A DNA stretch of 46,056 bases from NCBI GenBank assembly GCA_051453625.1, contig JBOZIK010000001.1, positions 32,177,742-32,223,797 of the forward strand. Reading direction: 5' to 3'. This DNA comes from Welwitschia mirabilis. Taxonomy: Eukaryota > Gnetophyta > Gnetopsida > Welwitschiales. A model generated the notes under the pieces. The model worked only from the letters and a program-made list of their open reading frames with translations. It searched no databases and was not told the DNA's origin. Below are positions 1-11,904 of the stretch, piece after piece; the stretch's first letter is position 1; every line of letters begins with the position of its first letter. Both the position numbers and the translations under genes were made by a program.

Positions 1-2190
1 CTCATTGGCTATATCTTGTTTAAGCTCATCTTATTTGAACCTAAACCTTCCTTTTTAATAGTAATAATAATAATAATCTTAATTGAAGTTTGAAACTACT
101 TATAATTTTTTGGTGAGTTGAAATACCTTGCAAAGTAATCTCTTCATCTTCAATTCATAACTCTTTTAAAGGTTTTATTTTTTACTAGGTGATGTTGGTG
201 TTTTCATTCCCTTATTTAACTATTATATCGCTAAAATATCAAGACTTGTTAATAAATGATCTCCCTAATAATAGTATCAAAATGATGGTTTATAAAGTAC
301 TCAGAATAGTACCAATTTTTATAGTTATTTATATCCTAAATTATGTAATTGCAATATATCTAATACTAACGCCATGCAAATATTAATATCTTATTGATTA
401 AAGCTATATTAAAGAAACACTTTATTTCAAATTTTTTATGCATATATTTATAAGATTAATTTTTTATGCATATATTTATAACATTTTAGGGAAATCTACC
501 ATTAAAAACCCCATTTAATATCTTTGTTAACTTTAAAGAGAAATTAGTATAAGGTTTTAGTAATTCTTTTGGAAACATGAGCATCAAGACTTAGATAAGT
601 TTCAATAGTACTAATTTTAGAAATAACATAAGTAATTTATCAAAAAATACATACTTTTATTTTTTTAAAAGAGAACATTAATGTATAATTTGTAGCTTTT
701 AAATAGAAAATAAAAGAATTGACTTTTTATAACTTAGTAGGGTTATAATACTAGTAAGCTACCAAAAATAAAGAAATTATTTTTACATCTTATTAAGGTG
801 AGAATATTAGGAAATACTTAAAATCGTTTAGCAAAACCATATATGAAAATAGGCTTATGTTAACTACTTTTCTAGCTAAATGAGGCATAACTTTATTATA
901 GAAAAAAGTATTTTCAAGAATTTGCAAATATTTTAGCACAAGTCAAAAGCTTCCTCCCATTCGTATTTGAAGGGTATTTATTTAAAAATCTAAAACTAAT
1001 TTCAATAGTTAGAATTTATTTAGGTTTATGTCTTATTTCTTTTTCCTTATTTCACTCCTCATTCTTCTCTGTCGTTTGTCATTCATAATAGTTTTCCTTT
1101 AGTTCATTTTTAATAAGAATACTATCAATTCCTATTAACATTCTAAAGAAAAATAGTTAATAATTATTATGTTTAGTATTAGTTTTAGGTAAAATGTATA
1201 CAAATTACAGTATGCTAATAGATATTTAAAATCATAAAAATTAAGTTCCATCGATAGGAGAAGAAAGGGATATCTTAGAAGAACACCTAAATTAGTAGGA
1301 ATTCAAAGCATGAGTTAGAGGTATTACATACAATATTACTCCTCATTTAATTTATAGAGATTTAAGTCTATCAACCACTAATTCACATGTATGTACATTA
1401 GAAAACTATATTTCTAGACTATGTGGTAAGCTAGATATTGGGTATACATCAAATAGGAAGGTGACCATTCCATGTAAATTTTTTTTAAATAAATTTTTAT
1501 TATTTAAATTTATGATTAAAATATATATATCAATATTTAGATGTTACCAGTGCTTACTCCTTCTCTTTAGCTCACATGTCTATTATTCAAAATAATAAGA
1601 GATTTGGTATATGTAAATTTTGTTTTCATGTAATTAATAAAGAAAGGGAAAAACTAAAAATATTCCCCTCACCATTGTTATTAGTAATATTATGGGATAT
1701 GTAAATGATAGTAAACCTTTCCCTGTGGAGGAATGAAATGAAAGGACCATAGATTATATCACTGATATCTACATCATCTACTTATAGAGATATGACAGAC
1801 CTAATTAGGCCCTAAAATATTAAGTGAAAATATTAAAGATCAAGATTAGAAAGAAGAAAAAAGAAGAAGAAGAATAAGAAAGATCACCTTTACCTCCATC
1901 ATACCATAGAGCCATGATATCGGTACCCACTTTGATATAGGAACATCTTTAAAAAATAAATTAAAATGATTTTACATTAGTAAGGGGTATGCTATGCAAA
2001 ATAAAGACAATCATGTGTAATAAGCATGTTGTAAATGAGTGGCCATCTAATTTAGCATGTTTAAAGGAAAACTAGTTGTAAGGAATATGCTATGTTTAGA
2101 GAGAATATCGGTATAATAAATATGTTATGTTTAAAAAATATTTATAGTAAAACATGTAAGAGACTAATATTATAGGATTTCTTTAGGATT
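1..2190. other. AT-rich stretch, no gene recognised
   Basis: I see no gene here. The short open frame at 189-386 is low-complexity, hydrophobic and without family features, so it is treated as chance. The stretch holds a 28-bp tandem duplication (431-486) and a purine-rich run of GAA/AAG units around 1848-1882. No splice-site chain, RNA gene or retroelement motif could be read on either strand. Confidence 0.6.
431..486. repeat. 28-bp tandem duplication
   Basis: Two adjacent copies of a 28-base unit beginning ATTTTTTATGCATATATTTA lie at 431-458 and 459-486. They differ only near the end of the second copy. The near identity contrasts with the strongly diverged repeats elsewhere in the window, so this duplication is probably younger. 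No function is apparent. Confidence 0.8.
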
Positions 2191-2199
2191 AAAATTTCT

Positions 2200-2540
2200 C
2201 TTAAATCCTTATAAATAAGAGTGAGTGGTGAGATGAATAGCATGCTTTAGAAGTTAGAGTTAAGAATGAAGAAGGGAAAGATCTTAGAGTTGGGAGCTAC
2301 AAAGAAGCTCTTTTTTGGAAACTTCGGGAGAAGATCCCTTAAGTGAGGTTTTGGCTTACTTAAATTTTATCTTGAAGAATATCAAGCATCAAAGTAATTA
2401 GAGTGATAAAAGTTAGAATGATTATTTTAAAGCCCATTGTTAAGGAGAGCTCACGAAAGCTCTACTAGATCAGATTTCAGTTTATGAGCTTGTACTTTCT
2501 ATACCATTAAACTTTAATAAAAATGTATAAATTTATTAAA
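2200..2540 (+). other. Possible LTR-like promoter segment
   Basis: A TATA-like box (TTATAAATAAGAG, near 2210) is followed by about 300 bases of mixed composition and an end rich in AATAAA-like sequence. This layout resembles the TATA-to-polyadenylation part of a plant LTR. No terminal TG/CA, primer site or second copy was found, so it could equally be ordinary AT-rich DNA. Confidence 0.2.
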
Positions 2541-2559
2541 AGTGATGAAAACTAGCACT

Positions 2560-4065
2560 ATTTTCTAAAATATTATTAAAAATAATTTGATTTATGTAGG
2601 AATATCCATTTTTTAAACTCAAAAAAATTTAAAATTTTATAATATCAAATGGATCTTTATGATGAATTTGAATACTAATCGAGTACATGATCTAAGCTAA
2701 TGTTTTTGACAAATGAGTGTTGATCAAGGATTATTAGCTTATTTGTTTCATAAATTCAATTACTAATATGGTACTAAACAATGCATGTAAAAAAATTTGA
2801 ATTCTAAGATAGCATTTATAACACTTCACTATAGAAAATTTCCTAAAAGATTAGCAAATGACTAGTTGAGGATGTTTTTACACTTAAATTTTTACATTTT
2901 TAATACCTAAACTTTAGTAAGTTAATATATTTTTAAAATTAAAGGATTTATATTTTATACTTTTTTTATAAGTCACCCAATCTATCTAAATGCCATTTGA
3001 GCCAAGCTAGATAATCCAATTATTACCATCATCTAGATTGTTGACACTACTAGTGTTAACTGGGTTTGCAAAAGAGGATAAGATAATTAAATGCTATAAT
3101 GACAGATTGACCTTATAACCTAGTATTAAACCAATTCACAAATACTAAAAAATACATATCTATATCATAATTCCCAAAAAAATCTATTGATGTTTATTTG
3201 TTAATAATAAGGATATACCAATAGATATCTTTAGTCCCCCTAAACTATCTTAAGGAATAATACATCCTTCATATTTCAATCTTTTGATTAATTTTCAAGC
3301 TTGAATTCTACCATTTTTAGAGGATATTTAATTATCATTTATCAAAAATTTACTATTTTAGATATAGAATACTAATGATTATAATAAGAAATTATCTCAT
3401 CATCAAGTTCTAAGACTCTTTTATTCTTTCCTAAGTGTGAGGAAACGACTAATTCATGTAGCATCTAGAATTTCTTACCTTAGAATTGATCTATAATTTG
3501 GTATTCTCTCTAATGATTATATCATTAGTGAATTCAATTTTATCTATGATTAAATTTTCTTTAGGTTTTTATATTTGTTTTAATATGTAATAGTGTTTTT
3601 TGAATGTTCTCCTGTACTTTTTTCATAGAATTAATCCTTTAATGCTTTATAGCTTTGATATTATTGATACCTTAGGAGATTTTTTTCTTTTGTGCTATCT
3701 TAGTGTCTTTCTAGGCTTCATTGTAAGAAATAATAATCTCATAACTTTTAATTTCTTTACATTTAGAATCTATAGTGGAATAATTTATTAATTCTCTAGA
3801 AAACTAGNNNNNNNNNNNNNNNNNNNNNNNNNNNNNNNNNNNNNNNNNNNNNNNNNNNNNNNNNNNNNNNNNNNNNNNNNNNNNNNNNNNNNNNNNNNNN
3901 NNNNNNNAAACTAGTTATACATTGTGAATTATCTCTTTATTAACTAAGGTTTTCATGATCTATTTTTACATGAAGATATATTTCTACATTAATCATTATT
4001 TATAATTTTCAAAATAAGATATCAAATAATTTAAATACTTCCTAATTAATTTTTCGAACTTTCTT
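2560..4065. other. AT-rich stretch with no recognised gene; 100-N gap
   Basis: Nothing recognisable is seen on either strand. The open frame at 3600-3791 is short, hydrophobic and unsupported. The gap at 3808-3907 is exactly 100 N, and the same seven bases (AAACTAG) end the left side and start the right side. It may therefore be two overlapping contig ends that were not joined. Confidence 0.5.
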
Positions 4066-4069
4066 ATAT

Positions 4070-4360
4070 TCAAAAATCCTTCTAAGACCTACTTCAAGTT
4101 CTTGTAAGCTTTGAAACACTTTTCTAGTTTTTGTGAAAGAACAATAATTATAGTTACCTATACTACAATAGAATCCATAGATTCTTATTTAAAATTTCTA
4201 CCTATACCTTTCAAAATGTCTTTATATTCAAACCTAAATGTAATTTAAGTTCTTGTAAGTTTTGAAATAATGTTTTGATTCTTATGAGAGAATGATAATT
4301 ATAATTACCTATAGTATAATAGAAACCTTGGCTTCTTAGTTAGAATTATTGTCTATAACT
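4070..4360. repeat. Imperfect tandem duplication, period about 156 bp
   Basis: The segment beginning TATTCAAAAATCC near 4070 recurs near 4226. Shared blocks include AAGTTCTTGTAAG, a run around GAGAATGATAATTAT/GAAAGAACAATAATTAT, and TTACCTATA...AATAGAA. The copies differ at many positions, so the duplication is old. No coding content is visible. Confidence 0.65.
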
Positions 4361-5275
4361 TAACTGCTAGAGCATATTTGTTATAGATCACAATCTATTA
4401 TAGAAGTTAAGTTGTAGCAATGCTTAAAAATATTTTCCTGCATTTAATCATTAAAAATCTCATCCATAAATAAAAAAATCAGGGATTATAATAAATGGAT
4501 AAGAATACATACCAAACCATGCTCATGAAGAGAATGAAAGCTATATTGGTTGTATTATCCTTTAATTGTGCATCCATTTACACTCCAACTGTTTCTTGTT
4601 CACATCTATTGCTTAATAACATAAGCCTTTAAACATCAAAAAATGTAGCATGAATAATGAATGAAAAACATTGAGTTAATTTCTTCAGTTGAGTTAATTG
4701 TTTTAACTACATACATATCAAATAGAAGTATACATAAATGTAAAAATTAGATGTATCTTAATGATAATTTACCTAATGTATTTAATATACTGATAAGTTA
4801 CCATTCAAATTTACTTATTCTATTTTCATTCCTATCAAAGTAGAAAATTTTCATAACTTACATATACTTGTCTTGAAATAATTTTAAAATCCATGATTTC
4901 AAAAAATAATACTTTTAATTTAGAGAGAATAGTACTTATCATGATGAATGATTATTCATGATAAAATATGGCTATGCTTGTATCTATTATCAATGTATGG
5001 TAAATAGCAAGATCACCCTAGGGATACAAATCTTACATGGCCAAACATAACTTCTACCAATAGTACTAGGACTTCTAATTATAGTATGGTCTCAATTGTT
5101 TTCCTCCAAAAATATAGATAACCTAAAATATTAAGAAAGCAAGCATAATGATAATGAGTATAAGAGACTAAAGATATATAAGATAACTAGGAATGGAATA
5201 CATCATTTAAATTAGCATAATAACTTCACAGAAAAGCATAAGTATTAAAGTAAATTCATGTAGCTTTTACTCCAA
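4361..5275. other. No gene recognised
   Basis: This is AT-rich sequence with no family motif on either strand. A minus-strand segment near 4500-4570 reads as a short open stretch followed by a GTATGT donor-like site. No second exon or homology could be seen, so it is not called as a gene. Confidence 0.5.
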
Positions 5276-5389
5276 CTCAAGAATAGTGGCATAGCCTCAT
5301 CCACCATAAACATGAGGCTCATGTTGTTATAGCTCAAGAATAGTGGCATAATCATATTTATCATAGACATGAAGGTAATGTTTCCAAGT
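5276..5389. repeat. 57-bp tandem duplication
   Basis: Two adjacent copies start with CTCAAGAATAGTGGCATA, at 5276 and 5333, and continue with related CATAAACATGAGG / CATAGACATGAAGG blocks. The period is 57 bases and the copies are clearly diverged. The duplication lies just left of the interspersed repeat at 5504-6075 and may belong to the same unclassified element. Confidence 0.75.
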
Positions 5390-5503
5390 CATTTATACTT
5401 CACAGCAAAAATGAAATAAGAATGAAAAGTAGGCATCTTCGAAGATCCATCAAATAAACATTCAAGTTATGTAAGCTAGAATGAAATAAATAATAATCAA
5501 AAG

Positions 5504-6075
5504 ATCTTAAAGTAAAATCATGCCTTAACTAATCCTAAGCAGAAAATGTATGAAATAATTAGAACTTTAAATCAAAGTAATGCATCAAGAACATGTAACA
5601 CTTTTCATATAGTCCACAAACGTACTTATGCTAAACTAAGAAGCATCATGCTAGCTTGGTAGCTAGGCCATTCCTATAGGAGGCTTAGAAAGAATACATG
5701 TCTAATGCCTTAATATCTTTTATATAATATGCTCAGTTATATCATTAAGTGAAGTGAAGTATGGTATTTATAGACCTAAATTATGTTTTTTAATCAAGTC
5801 TTATAAGGTCTAATGAGGCCATTCTTTAAAATGTCAATAGTGTATGGGATTGTCCTTTAGTTATGAGGTTAATTTAAGGGGTTATTCTTAGAAAATAATC
5901 TTCATTTATCTTTCACATTTGAAAATAAGCATAATGAATTACTTGCATCAAGAAAGATTAGAAACATAACTATGAATATTATATTCATAGTACTTAGTGC
6001 TATCACTTCTAGAACTAGCATCATCAATAATAATGCTTAGCACTACTTCATCTTCTGCCTTAATTATTTAGATAA
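5504..6075 (-). repeat. Interspersed repeat A, copy 1 (possible LTR part)
   Basis: This stretch matches 32488-33075 over its whole length with many small differences. Shared landmarks are AAGAACATGTAACACTTT, GAAGCATCATGCTAGCTTG and GAGGCTTAGAAAGAATACAT. On the minus strand it carries a TATA-like box (CTATAAATACC, near 5770). Further upstream on that strand, at 6335-6350, is a G-rich stretch (GTTGGGGTAAG) followed by TGACA, like a polypurine tract and LTR start. I infer part of an LTR of an unclassified retroelement on the minus strand. No primer site was found. Confidence 0.55.
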
Positions 6076-6811
6076 TGTAAATTCCTTGATGTAAATATCA
6101 TGCTTTGTAAGCTATTATACCCACAATCAATATTTTTCTAGTTCTTAGCGGTTAAAAAAAAAGAAAAAAAAGGAAATTATCAGAAAATTAGTTAACATGA
6201 AAACAATTGCAAATCAAAGTAATTAAGTGTACAAATATGAAGGGATTTTGAAAAGTAAATTTAACTAATTTAAGCTAAAATTGCATTTAAGCAAAGGATA
6301 AATCATGAAAAGTAGGTACTTAAGTGCAAATGTCACTTACCCCAACTAAAGCAAATTTTATTCTCAAAATTTAAAAGGTATGAAAAATTAATTGTAAACA
6401 TAATGAGAAATGAATAACACATGTGCTAATGTATTTTCAAATAATCTAGAAAGAAAATTTTTTGAAAAAAATAAAATATGCAAAGCATGACTAAACTAGA
6501 AAATATAAAATACAAACTAACACAAAAGAAAGACTAAAAATTAAAATGACTTTTTGATTGTAATGACTTAAGTCTCTACATATGATCTATACAAATGATT
6601 AAAAAATCACTAAAAAAGAATTGAGAATTATGGATTAAGTATGATTTTTTAGGACTGATGAAATGGACGATGAATCTGTATTAGTTGGTTTCTTTGAATT
6701 TTTAACAAAGATCCAATTACTGGAAAAACTAAAAATGGAATGCGAAGGATCTTAGTCTAATAAGAGTTTATCTATGCAAATTAAGATAGCAATGCTAGTT
6801 AGAAAAGCTAG
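6076..6811. other. Left flank of element 1
   Basis: No gene is recognised. The stretch contains the G-rich minus-strand tract described for repeat A. It ends in AGCTAG (6806-6811), directly before the target duplication of element 1. The same hexamer, inverted (CTAGCT), follows the other end of the element. Confidence 0.5.
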
Positions 6812-6816
6812 TAGCA
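6812..6816. repeat. Left target site duplication of element 1 (TAGCA)
   Basis: TAGCA lies directly before the TG of the 5' LTR; the right copy is TAGTG. The two copies differ at the last two bases, CA against TG. These are exactly the two alternative deamination products of an original CG, so the ancestral duplication was probably TAGCG. Confidence 0.6.
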
Positions 6817-8055
6817 TGTTTTACTACCACATTGTATGTATTTCATATGGTATTTTAAGTAGTTTTATCAGACATTAGATAGTCTTACACTGAGTTTTGA
6901 TGATAACAAAAACTTTAGGCAAATATTATGAAAACACACAATCTTTATTACATTTGATAGCATTTCAGGCAAATTACAATACTTCCTATCTAAAGCAAGA
7001 ATCCTATAATTAAAGAGGCTAATTTGACACAATAAACATATTTACAAAGCTCGTCATTCACGTAATTGTTTATATCATAATGCGAATGACAAAAGTAATC
7101 ATGTTAACTAGGTTGCTTACTAGACTAATCTAGTAGTTGAAGTGAATCTTGTATAATATGGTATCATATCCTGTAACATCAAAATGACTAGATGAATGAC
7201 ATCTATAAATAATTCTTCATCAAACTTCAATAAATGTTTGTCATGTATCATGCATCTTCTTATGTGGATACTAGGATTTTACCATGTTTATTAGTGTTTA
7301 TTATTTTTAGAGTTTTTGTTTATATTAAATACCTTCTTTGCCCTTGACTACAACTTTATCTTCTTTGATATTAAGAATTATCTTAATAGGAGATTGAAGG
7401 ACAGGAGATCCATTCCTTATTTTTGCAAAGAAACATCTTCCTTGATTTTGGGCTGTGTATCCTTCATTAAGGTATTGCTGCTATAGAATACAAATGTTGA
7501 TTCAAATTAATCAAAACTCTGTTTTTCTTTTTCTATCATTTGTTATATGCATCTTCTTTATGGTTTATGTTTGTTTTGATTCTATGACAGCTTCATGTGT
7601 GATATAGATCATGATAACAATATTTTTTAAGATTGATATTATTAGTTTAGGTGCATTACATTTCATTTCCTAGATTAACTTAGCATTGTTCTCATATTTT
7701 GTTTGATGCACCTGATATCTTAAGTTGATCTTCATCTGGTGATGGCTTTCTTTGATTGATCTAAATTACACAGGGTCAATCTCCATAATAGGTTGATTTG
7801 GTGGTTGGATACATGTTACATTTAGAATAGATCTTGCATCTCATTTGCATAGTATGTTTATTTGCATTTTTACTTTGCATTATTTTTTAGTTCTACTTAG
7901 ATAGTACATTAATATTTCACTTATGCCTTCAATAGAATTATGAAATTTGGATTATTCCATCTATATTAGTGTGTTGTATTATGTAATATATATATTTTTG
8001 TGATCTTTAGGATTTGTTTAAAGACATAACCTTTGCACAGATATATAGCGCAACA
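6817..8055 (+). repeat. 5' LTR of element 1
   Basis: About 1239 bp, starting TGTTTTACTACC and ending GCGCAACA, with a three-base spacer before the primer site. It aligns along its length with 20286-21537. A degenerate TATA region (TTATATTAAATACC, near 7319-7333) is followed by a stretch also conserved in the LTRs of element 2 and the 45 kb copy (GGAGATTGAAGGACAGGAGA... GGGCTGTGTATCCTTCATTAAGGTATT). Two imperfect palindromes precede the TATA region: 7053-7090 (arms GTCATTC/GAATGAC) and 7172-7201. Confidence 0.9.
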
Positions 8056-8058
8056 TCT

Positions 8059-8076
8059 TGGTACCATTACTCGGGA
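8059..8076 (+). other. Primer binding site of element 1, tRNA-Asp type, decayed
   Basis: TGGTACCATTACTCGGGA stands three bases after the LTR end. It matches the complement of the plant tRNA-Asp 3' end (TGGCGCCGTTGCCGGGGA) at 12 of 18 positions, and five of the six differences are transitions. Use of tRNA-Asp is typical of Athila-type elements. Minus-strand DNA synthesis would once have started here. Confidence 0.8.
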
Positions 8077-8775
8077 AGGATGCTTGAAGTTTGAGGATTG
8101 TTGTTACTTAGATAAGTAGTTTCAATTTTATTTTAGGTATTTTTCTATAGTACCATTGTATCTTTATAGTAGAAATGTAAATCTTTCTTTCTACATTTTT
8201 CATTTTCCATTTTCCATTTTAAAAATAATGCCCTGTTGTCCTCTGTGTTGTCTAGATGATGTACAAGAATGACAACTTTTGAAACCTATGATTTTCATTT
8301 TCATAAGAATTAGGTTTTTTCTTATCATTTCCTTTTTCATCTAGATGAATTAGTGAATGAATATCCGTTTTCATAACCTGTTATTTTGTGATTCTATTTT
8401 TCTATGTTTTTCATTTTTGGATTTTTGTGTCTTCTGTTATCTAGGTATATTGTCTAAATAACCACTAAGACAATGCTTATAGAAGCAGAACTAAGCATGT
8501 TGAGACATGATAAACTCTAATAAAAAGACAAAATATTAGATAGAGTGGTTGTTAATCAAAGAAAACATTTGAGAAGATTTGATCAGCTATGAACTAAACC
8601 CAAGTACACACACTTTAGGTACACAAAACATTCAAAGAATTAAGTAAGAATATTTTTCTATATTCAACATTTTTAAATTTAATTTTTGCAAAGAAAATTT
8701 TTTAAAACAAAGTTAGAAGAAAATCATTTATTGCAATGTTGAATTCTATGAAAAAATAGAAACAAGTAGCTTAAC
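8077..8775 (+). other. Leader of element 1 with three hairpin motifs
   Basis: Untranslated region between primer site and gag. It holds three palindromic motifs with centres near 8255, 8342 and 8450. The first is 8235-8276, arms GTTGTC/GACAAC. The second is 8336-8349, the perfect palindrome TTCATCTAGATGAA. The third is 8428-8472, nested arms TGTCTT/AAGACA and GTTAT/ATAAC. The leader of element 2 has three comparable motifs at nearly the same distances from its primer site. In active elements this region usually carries packaging and translation signals. Confidence 0.6.
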
Positions 8776-9505
8776 ATAACCCCCCTATAATGATAGGAAC
8801 TTTTACTACCCTTGTAAATCCTAATGCCAATGTCACTCTTAAAGAAGTAATTGCAAATAAAAAGCATGAAATCCAAAATCCTTTTAACTACCTCCTGGTG
8901 ATAACATTAAGTTAAGAAATATAAATACTTATCCTATCTTTAATGGAGAAAATGATGAAAACCCCTTCAACATATAGCCAACATTGAACAATTAGTGCTT
9001 ATTTCTAGAAATAGTAAAAAATAAATTAGTTATCATACTTATATGGTTATATTTCTTATAGTATTAAAAAAAAAAAAAAAGAAAGTTATGATTAAGAACT
9101 ATTCCTCATAAAATCTTAAAAACATGGAAGTAAGTTCAAAGAGCCTTCATAAAAAGATTTATGAGTGAAACAACAATAAAAAGTAAGAAAGAAAGAAAGA
9201 GGTAAAAAATATCCAACAACAACCTAATAAAGATTATGCCTCCACTTATAAATGATTTTTCATTGCAATTAATTCTAATCCCATTGATGATTTCACTCAA
9301 GAAGAATTAGTAGACTATTTCTATAATGGACTAAATAGCCAAACTAAATATCTTGTAGATTTTTCATGTGGAAGACATTTAATGAATCTCACATTAGAAA
9401 ATGCATGAAGTCTTTTGTAAGAACTAGTGGAAGAAAGTTAAACATGGTCTAAGCTAACACCTAAAGAAAATCATAGTATAGGCCAAATCATAAAAGATAT
9501 TGAAG

Positions 9506-10096
9506 NNNNNNNNNNNNNNNNNNNNNNNNNNNNNNNNNNNNNNNNNNNNNNNNNNNNNNNNNNNNNNNNNNNNNNNNNNNNNNNNNNNNNNNNNNNNNNN
9601 NNNNNNNNNNNNNNNNNNNNNNNNNNNNNNNNNNNNNNNNNNNNNNNNNNNNNNNNNNNNNNNNNNNNNNNNNNNNNNNNNNNNNNNNNNNNNNNNNNNN
9701 NNNNNNNNNNNNNNNNNNNNNNNNNNNNNNNNNNNNNNNNNNNNNNNNNNNNNNNNNNNNNNNNNNNNNNNNNNNNNNNNNNNNNNNNNNNNNNNNNNNN
9801 NNNNNNNNNNNNNNNNNNNNNNNNNNNNNNNNNNNNNNNNNNNNNNNNNNNNNNNNNNNNNNNNNNNNNNNNNNNNNNNNNNNNNNNNNNNNNNNNNNNN
9901 NNNNNNNNNNNNNNNNNNNNNNNNNNNNNNNNNNNNNNNNNNNNNNNNNNNNNNNNNNNNNNNNNNNNNNNNNNNNNNNNNNNNNNNNNNNNNNNNNNNN
10001 NNNNNNNNNNNNNNNNNNNNNNNNNNNNNNNNNNNNNNNNNNNNNNNNNNNNNNNNNNNNNNNNNNNNNNNNNNNNNNNNNNNNNNNNNNNNNNNN
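9506..10096. other. Assembly gap (591 N) inside gag
   Basis: 591 unknown bases. By comparison with element 2, the missing part covers the end of the capsid region and the approach to the zinc knuckle. Open frames crossing this gap are artefacts of translating N. Confidence 0.95.
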
Positions 10097-10186
10097 CAAA
10101 TGTAATTAAGGGTAATAACACTAGAAAAATACACTCAAATGAAAATAGATGTAAAAGTGGCAACTGAAAAGAATGTGATTCTAACT

Positions 10187-10228
10187 TGTAATTTGTGTGA
10201 AGAAAACTATCATGTAACTAAATAATGT
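10187..10228 (+). other. Zinc knuckle (CCHC) of element 1 gag
   Basis: Reads C-N-L-C-E-E-N-Y-H-V-T-K-stop-C, which keeps the exact CX2CX4HX4C spacing of retroviral nucleocapsid knuckles. All four metal ligands survive, although one internal codon is a stop. In element 2 (25590-25631) two ligands are lost (Cys to Tyr, Cys to stop). In element 3 (30484-30525, minus) the His and last Cys are lost. Confidence 0.8.
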
Positions 10229-10869
10229 CCTTTATTACTAAGTTACAAAGAGAAAATTTATGAAGAAGCATGCGCTTTCAATTAAAAGTCTTTAAAATTT
10301 AGAAATCAAAATCAAATTTAAAATTAATTTCAACCTAGGATGAATGAACAACCTAACTTTCATTCTTTTGAAAAAAAAATTTAAGAACTTTTAAACAAAT
10401 CATCCAAATTTCCAATCATTTAGGAATAGATTTAAGAACGTAAATTTTTAAATAAACAATTCAAATTACCAACGAAGTAGCTCAAATTATTAAGCAAGAA
10501 CATTAGATTTACAAAACTAAAATGATCCACTTAGAAATTTTATTAATAAATTAAGAAAATCTTAATAAAAGACAAAAACATTGAAAATCTAGTGAATGTT
10601 CTTCAATAGACTATGCTCACAAATCAAAGATCATAAGGATCACTCACAATACAAACTTTGCCAAACCCTAATGAAGTAAGAAAAGATTGTAAGGTTGTAA
10701 TAAGAAGTGGAAATAAAATAATACCTCCTATCCATAAGGTTTAACTTTTCAAAATAATAAGAAAAAGGAAGAAAAATGATAGGATATTAAAATATTAGAA
10801 AATCATACTTTTCCTTATTCTTTAAGTGATAAGCTTTAAAAAAAAATCTTCATAAGATAAAGGTAAGAA

Positions 10870-11640
10870 ACCTGTTACCCCTTGGCTTAATAGATTAAAT
10901 ACCAATTCTACCTTTGATGATTATCTTAAATCCTTAATGCAAGATGTGAACATAAATTTATCATTTTGTAAACTCTTGTAATAAAATCTGAAATATTCTA
11001 AGATGTGGAAAGACTTAATTAAAAGGAAACAACAATGAACCATACCTAGTAAAGTCTTCCTAGCTAAATCTATAACCCACTTAGATTTGTAAAAAATGTG
11101 TAAAAAATTTAAGAATCCAAGGGTAGAAATAGTTAGTGTCATATTATAAAGAAAAAAAAAGGAAAGTCATAATTGATATAGGAGAGAGAATTAACATTAT
11201 GTCTTTATACATTTATCAATGACTTATTTTGAAAAGTAGAATTAAGTCTATACATATTATCTTAGAATTAGCAGATACATCAAGGAAGAAATAATTAGGA
11301 GTAATAAAATATTTAATGATTTAAATTGAGGAAGAGTTCTATCTAATAGATGTGGTTGTGATTGAAGTTTAGCATTATGAAGGTTATCCACTACTTCTAT
11401 GTAGAGATTTTGTGCAACAACTCATTATATTTTTAATATAAATACTAGAATGATGAAGTGTTACTTAGGAAATAAAAATTTGACCATTAGAGTTTGTAAT
11501 GATGCTAAAAAATACTTAGGTGATGAGTGGAATGTAGAGGAAGAAATTAAGCCAATACTATTTTTACAACATCATTATCATATCCAGATATTCAAGGTTC
11601 AAGAACTTTTATATATAATTCTTAATGTCATAAGCTAATT
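10870..11640 (+). pseudogene. Protease region of element 1 (decayed)
   Basis: Aspartic protease that would cut the Gag-Pol polyprotein. The upstream part (10930-11140) reads QDVNINLSF...KYSKMWKDLIKRK, the conserved segment before the protease in this branch. The active-site region near 11169-11200 reads IIDIGERINIM, with the catalytic Asp (11175-11177) and the following Gly kept but Thr/Ser replaced by Ile. The flap and C-terminal parts follow (ELADTS near 11268, VVVIEV near 11350-11370). The frame continues as NLTIRVCNDAKKYLGDEW to about 11600, then homology to element 2 stops abruptly. Confidence 0.75.
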
Positions 11641-11904
11641 TAATTTATATATGTATTTATTTAAATTTTTCTCAATAGTGTAATTTTTATTTAGAAAACT
11701 TTATGCAATAATTCTTACATTTTAAATATTTCCTTATTAAAAAATTTATGATTTAATTTTCATATCTAAATCATTTTATTTATAGAAAATAGTTTTTTAT
11801 GTGGTTCTAGAAATTAGTAGTTAAGTGAATTATTTTAATTTACATGTGAAGCATTATTATTATTATATTGAAATGTCTAGTGGCCAAGCAATGGTTAGAA
11901 AATT

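Larger units (their letters stand above)
8776..10740 (+). pseudogene. gag of element 1 (decayed, with internal gap)
   Basis: Capsid/nucleocapsid region of the retrotransposon. It begins near the block ATGATAGGAACTTTTA, shared with element 2. Readable blocks include PIFNGENDENPFNI near 8920-8975 (start of the capsid domain), KTWK*VQRAFIKRFMSE near 9120-9175, and a stretch reading EELVDYFYNGLNSQTK near 9303-9350. After a 591-base gap comes the zinc knuckle, then a block reading KVVIRSGNKIIPP (near 10690), typical of the gag-protease junction. Many stops and frame changes rule out function. Element 2 has the same gene at 24760-26060. Confidence 0.8.

Noticed and set aside
4500-4640. Possible minus-strand exon with a GTATGT donor site
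   Set aside because: No acceptor, second exon or protein similarity could be found; donor-like hexamers are common in AT-rich DNA.
9454-10163. Frames of 200 codons or more over the gap in gag
   Set aside because: Almost all residues are translated N. The real content is the decayed gag on the plus strand.
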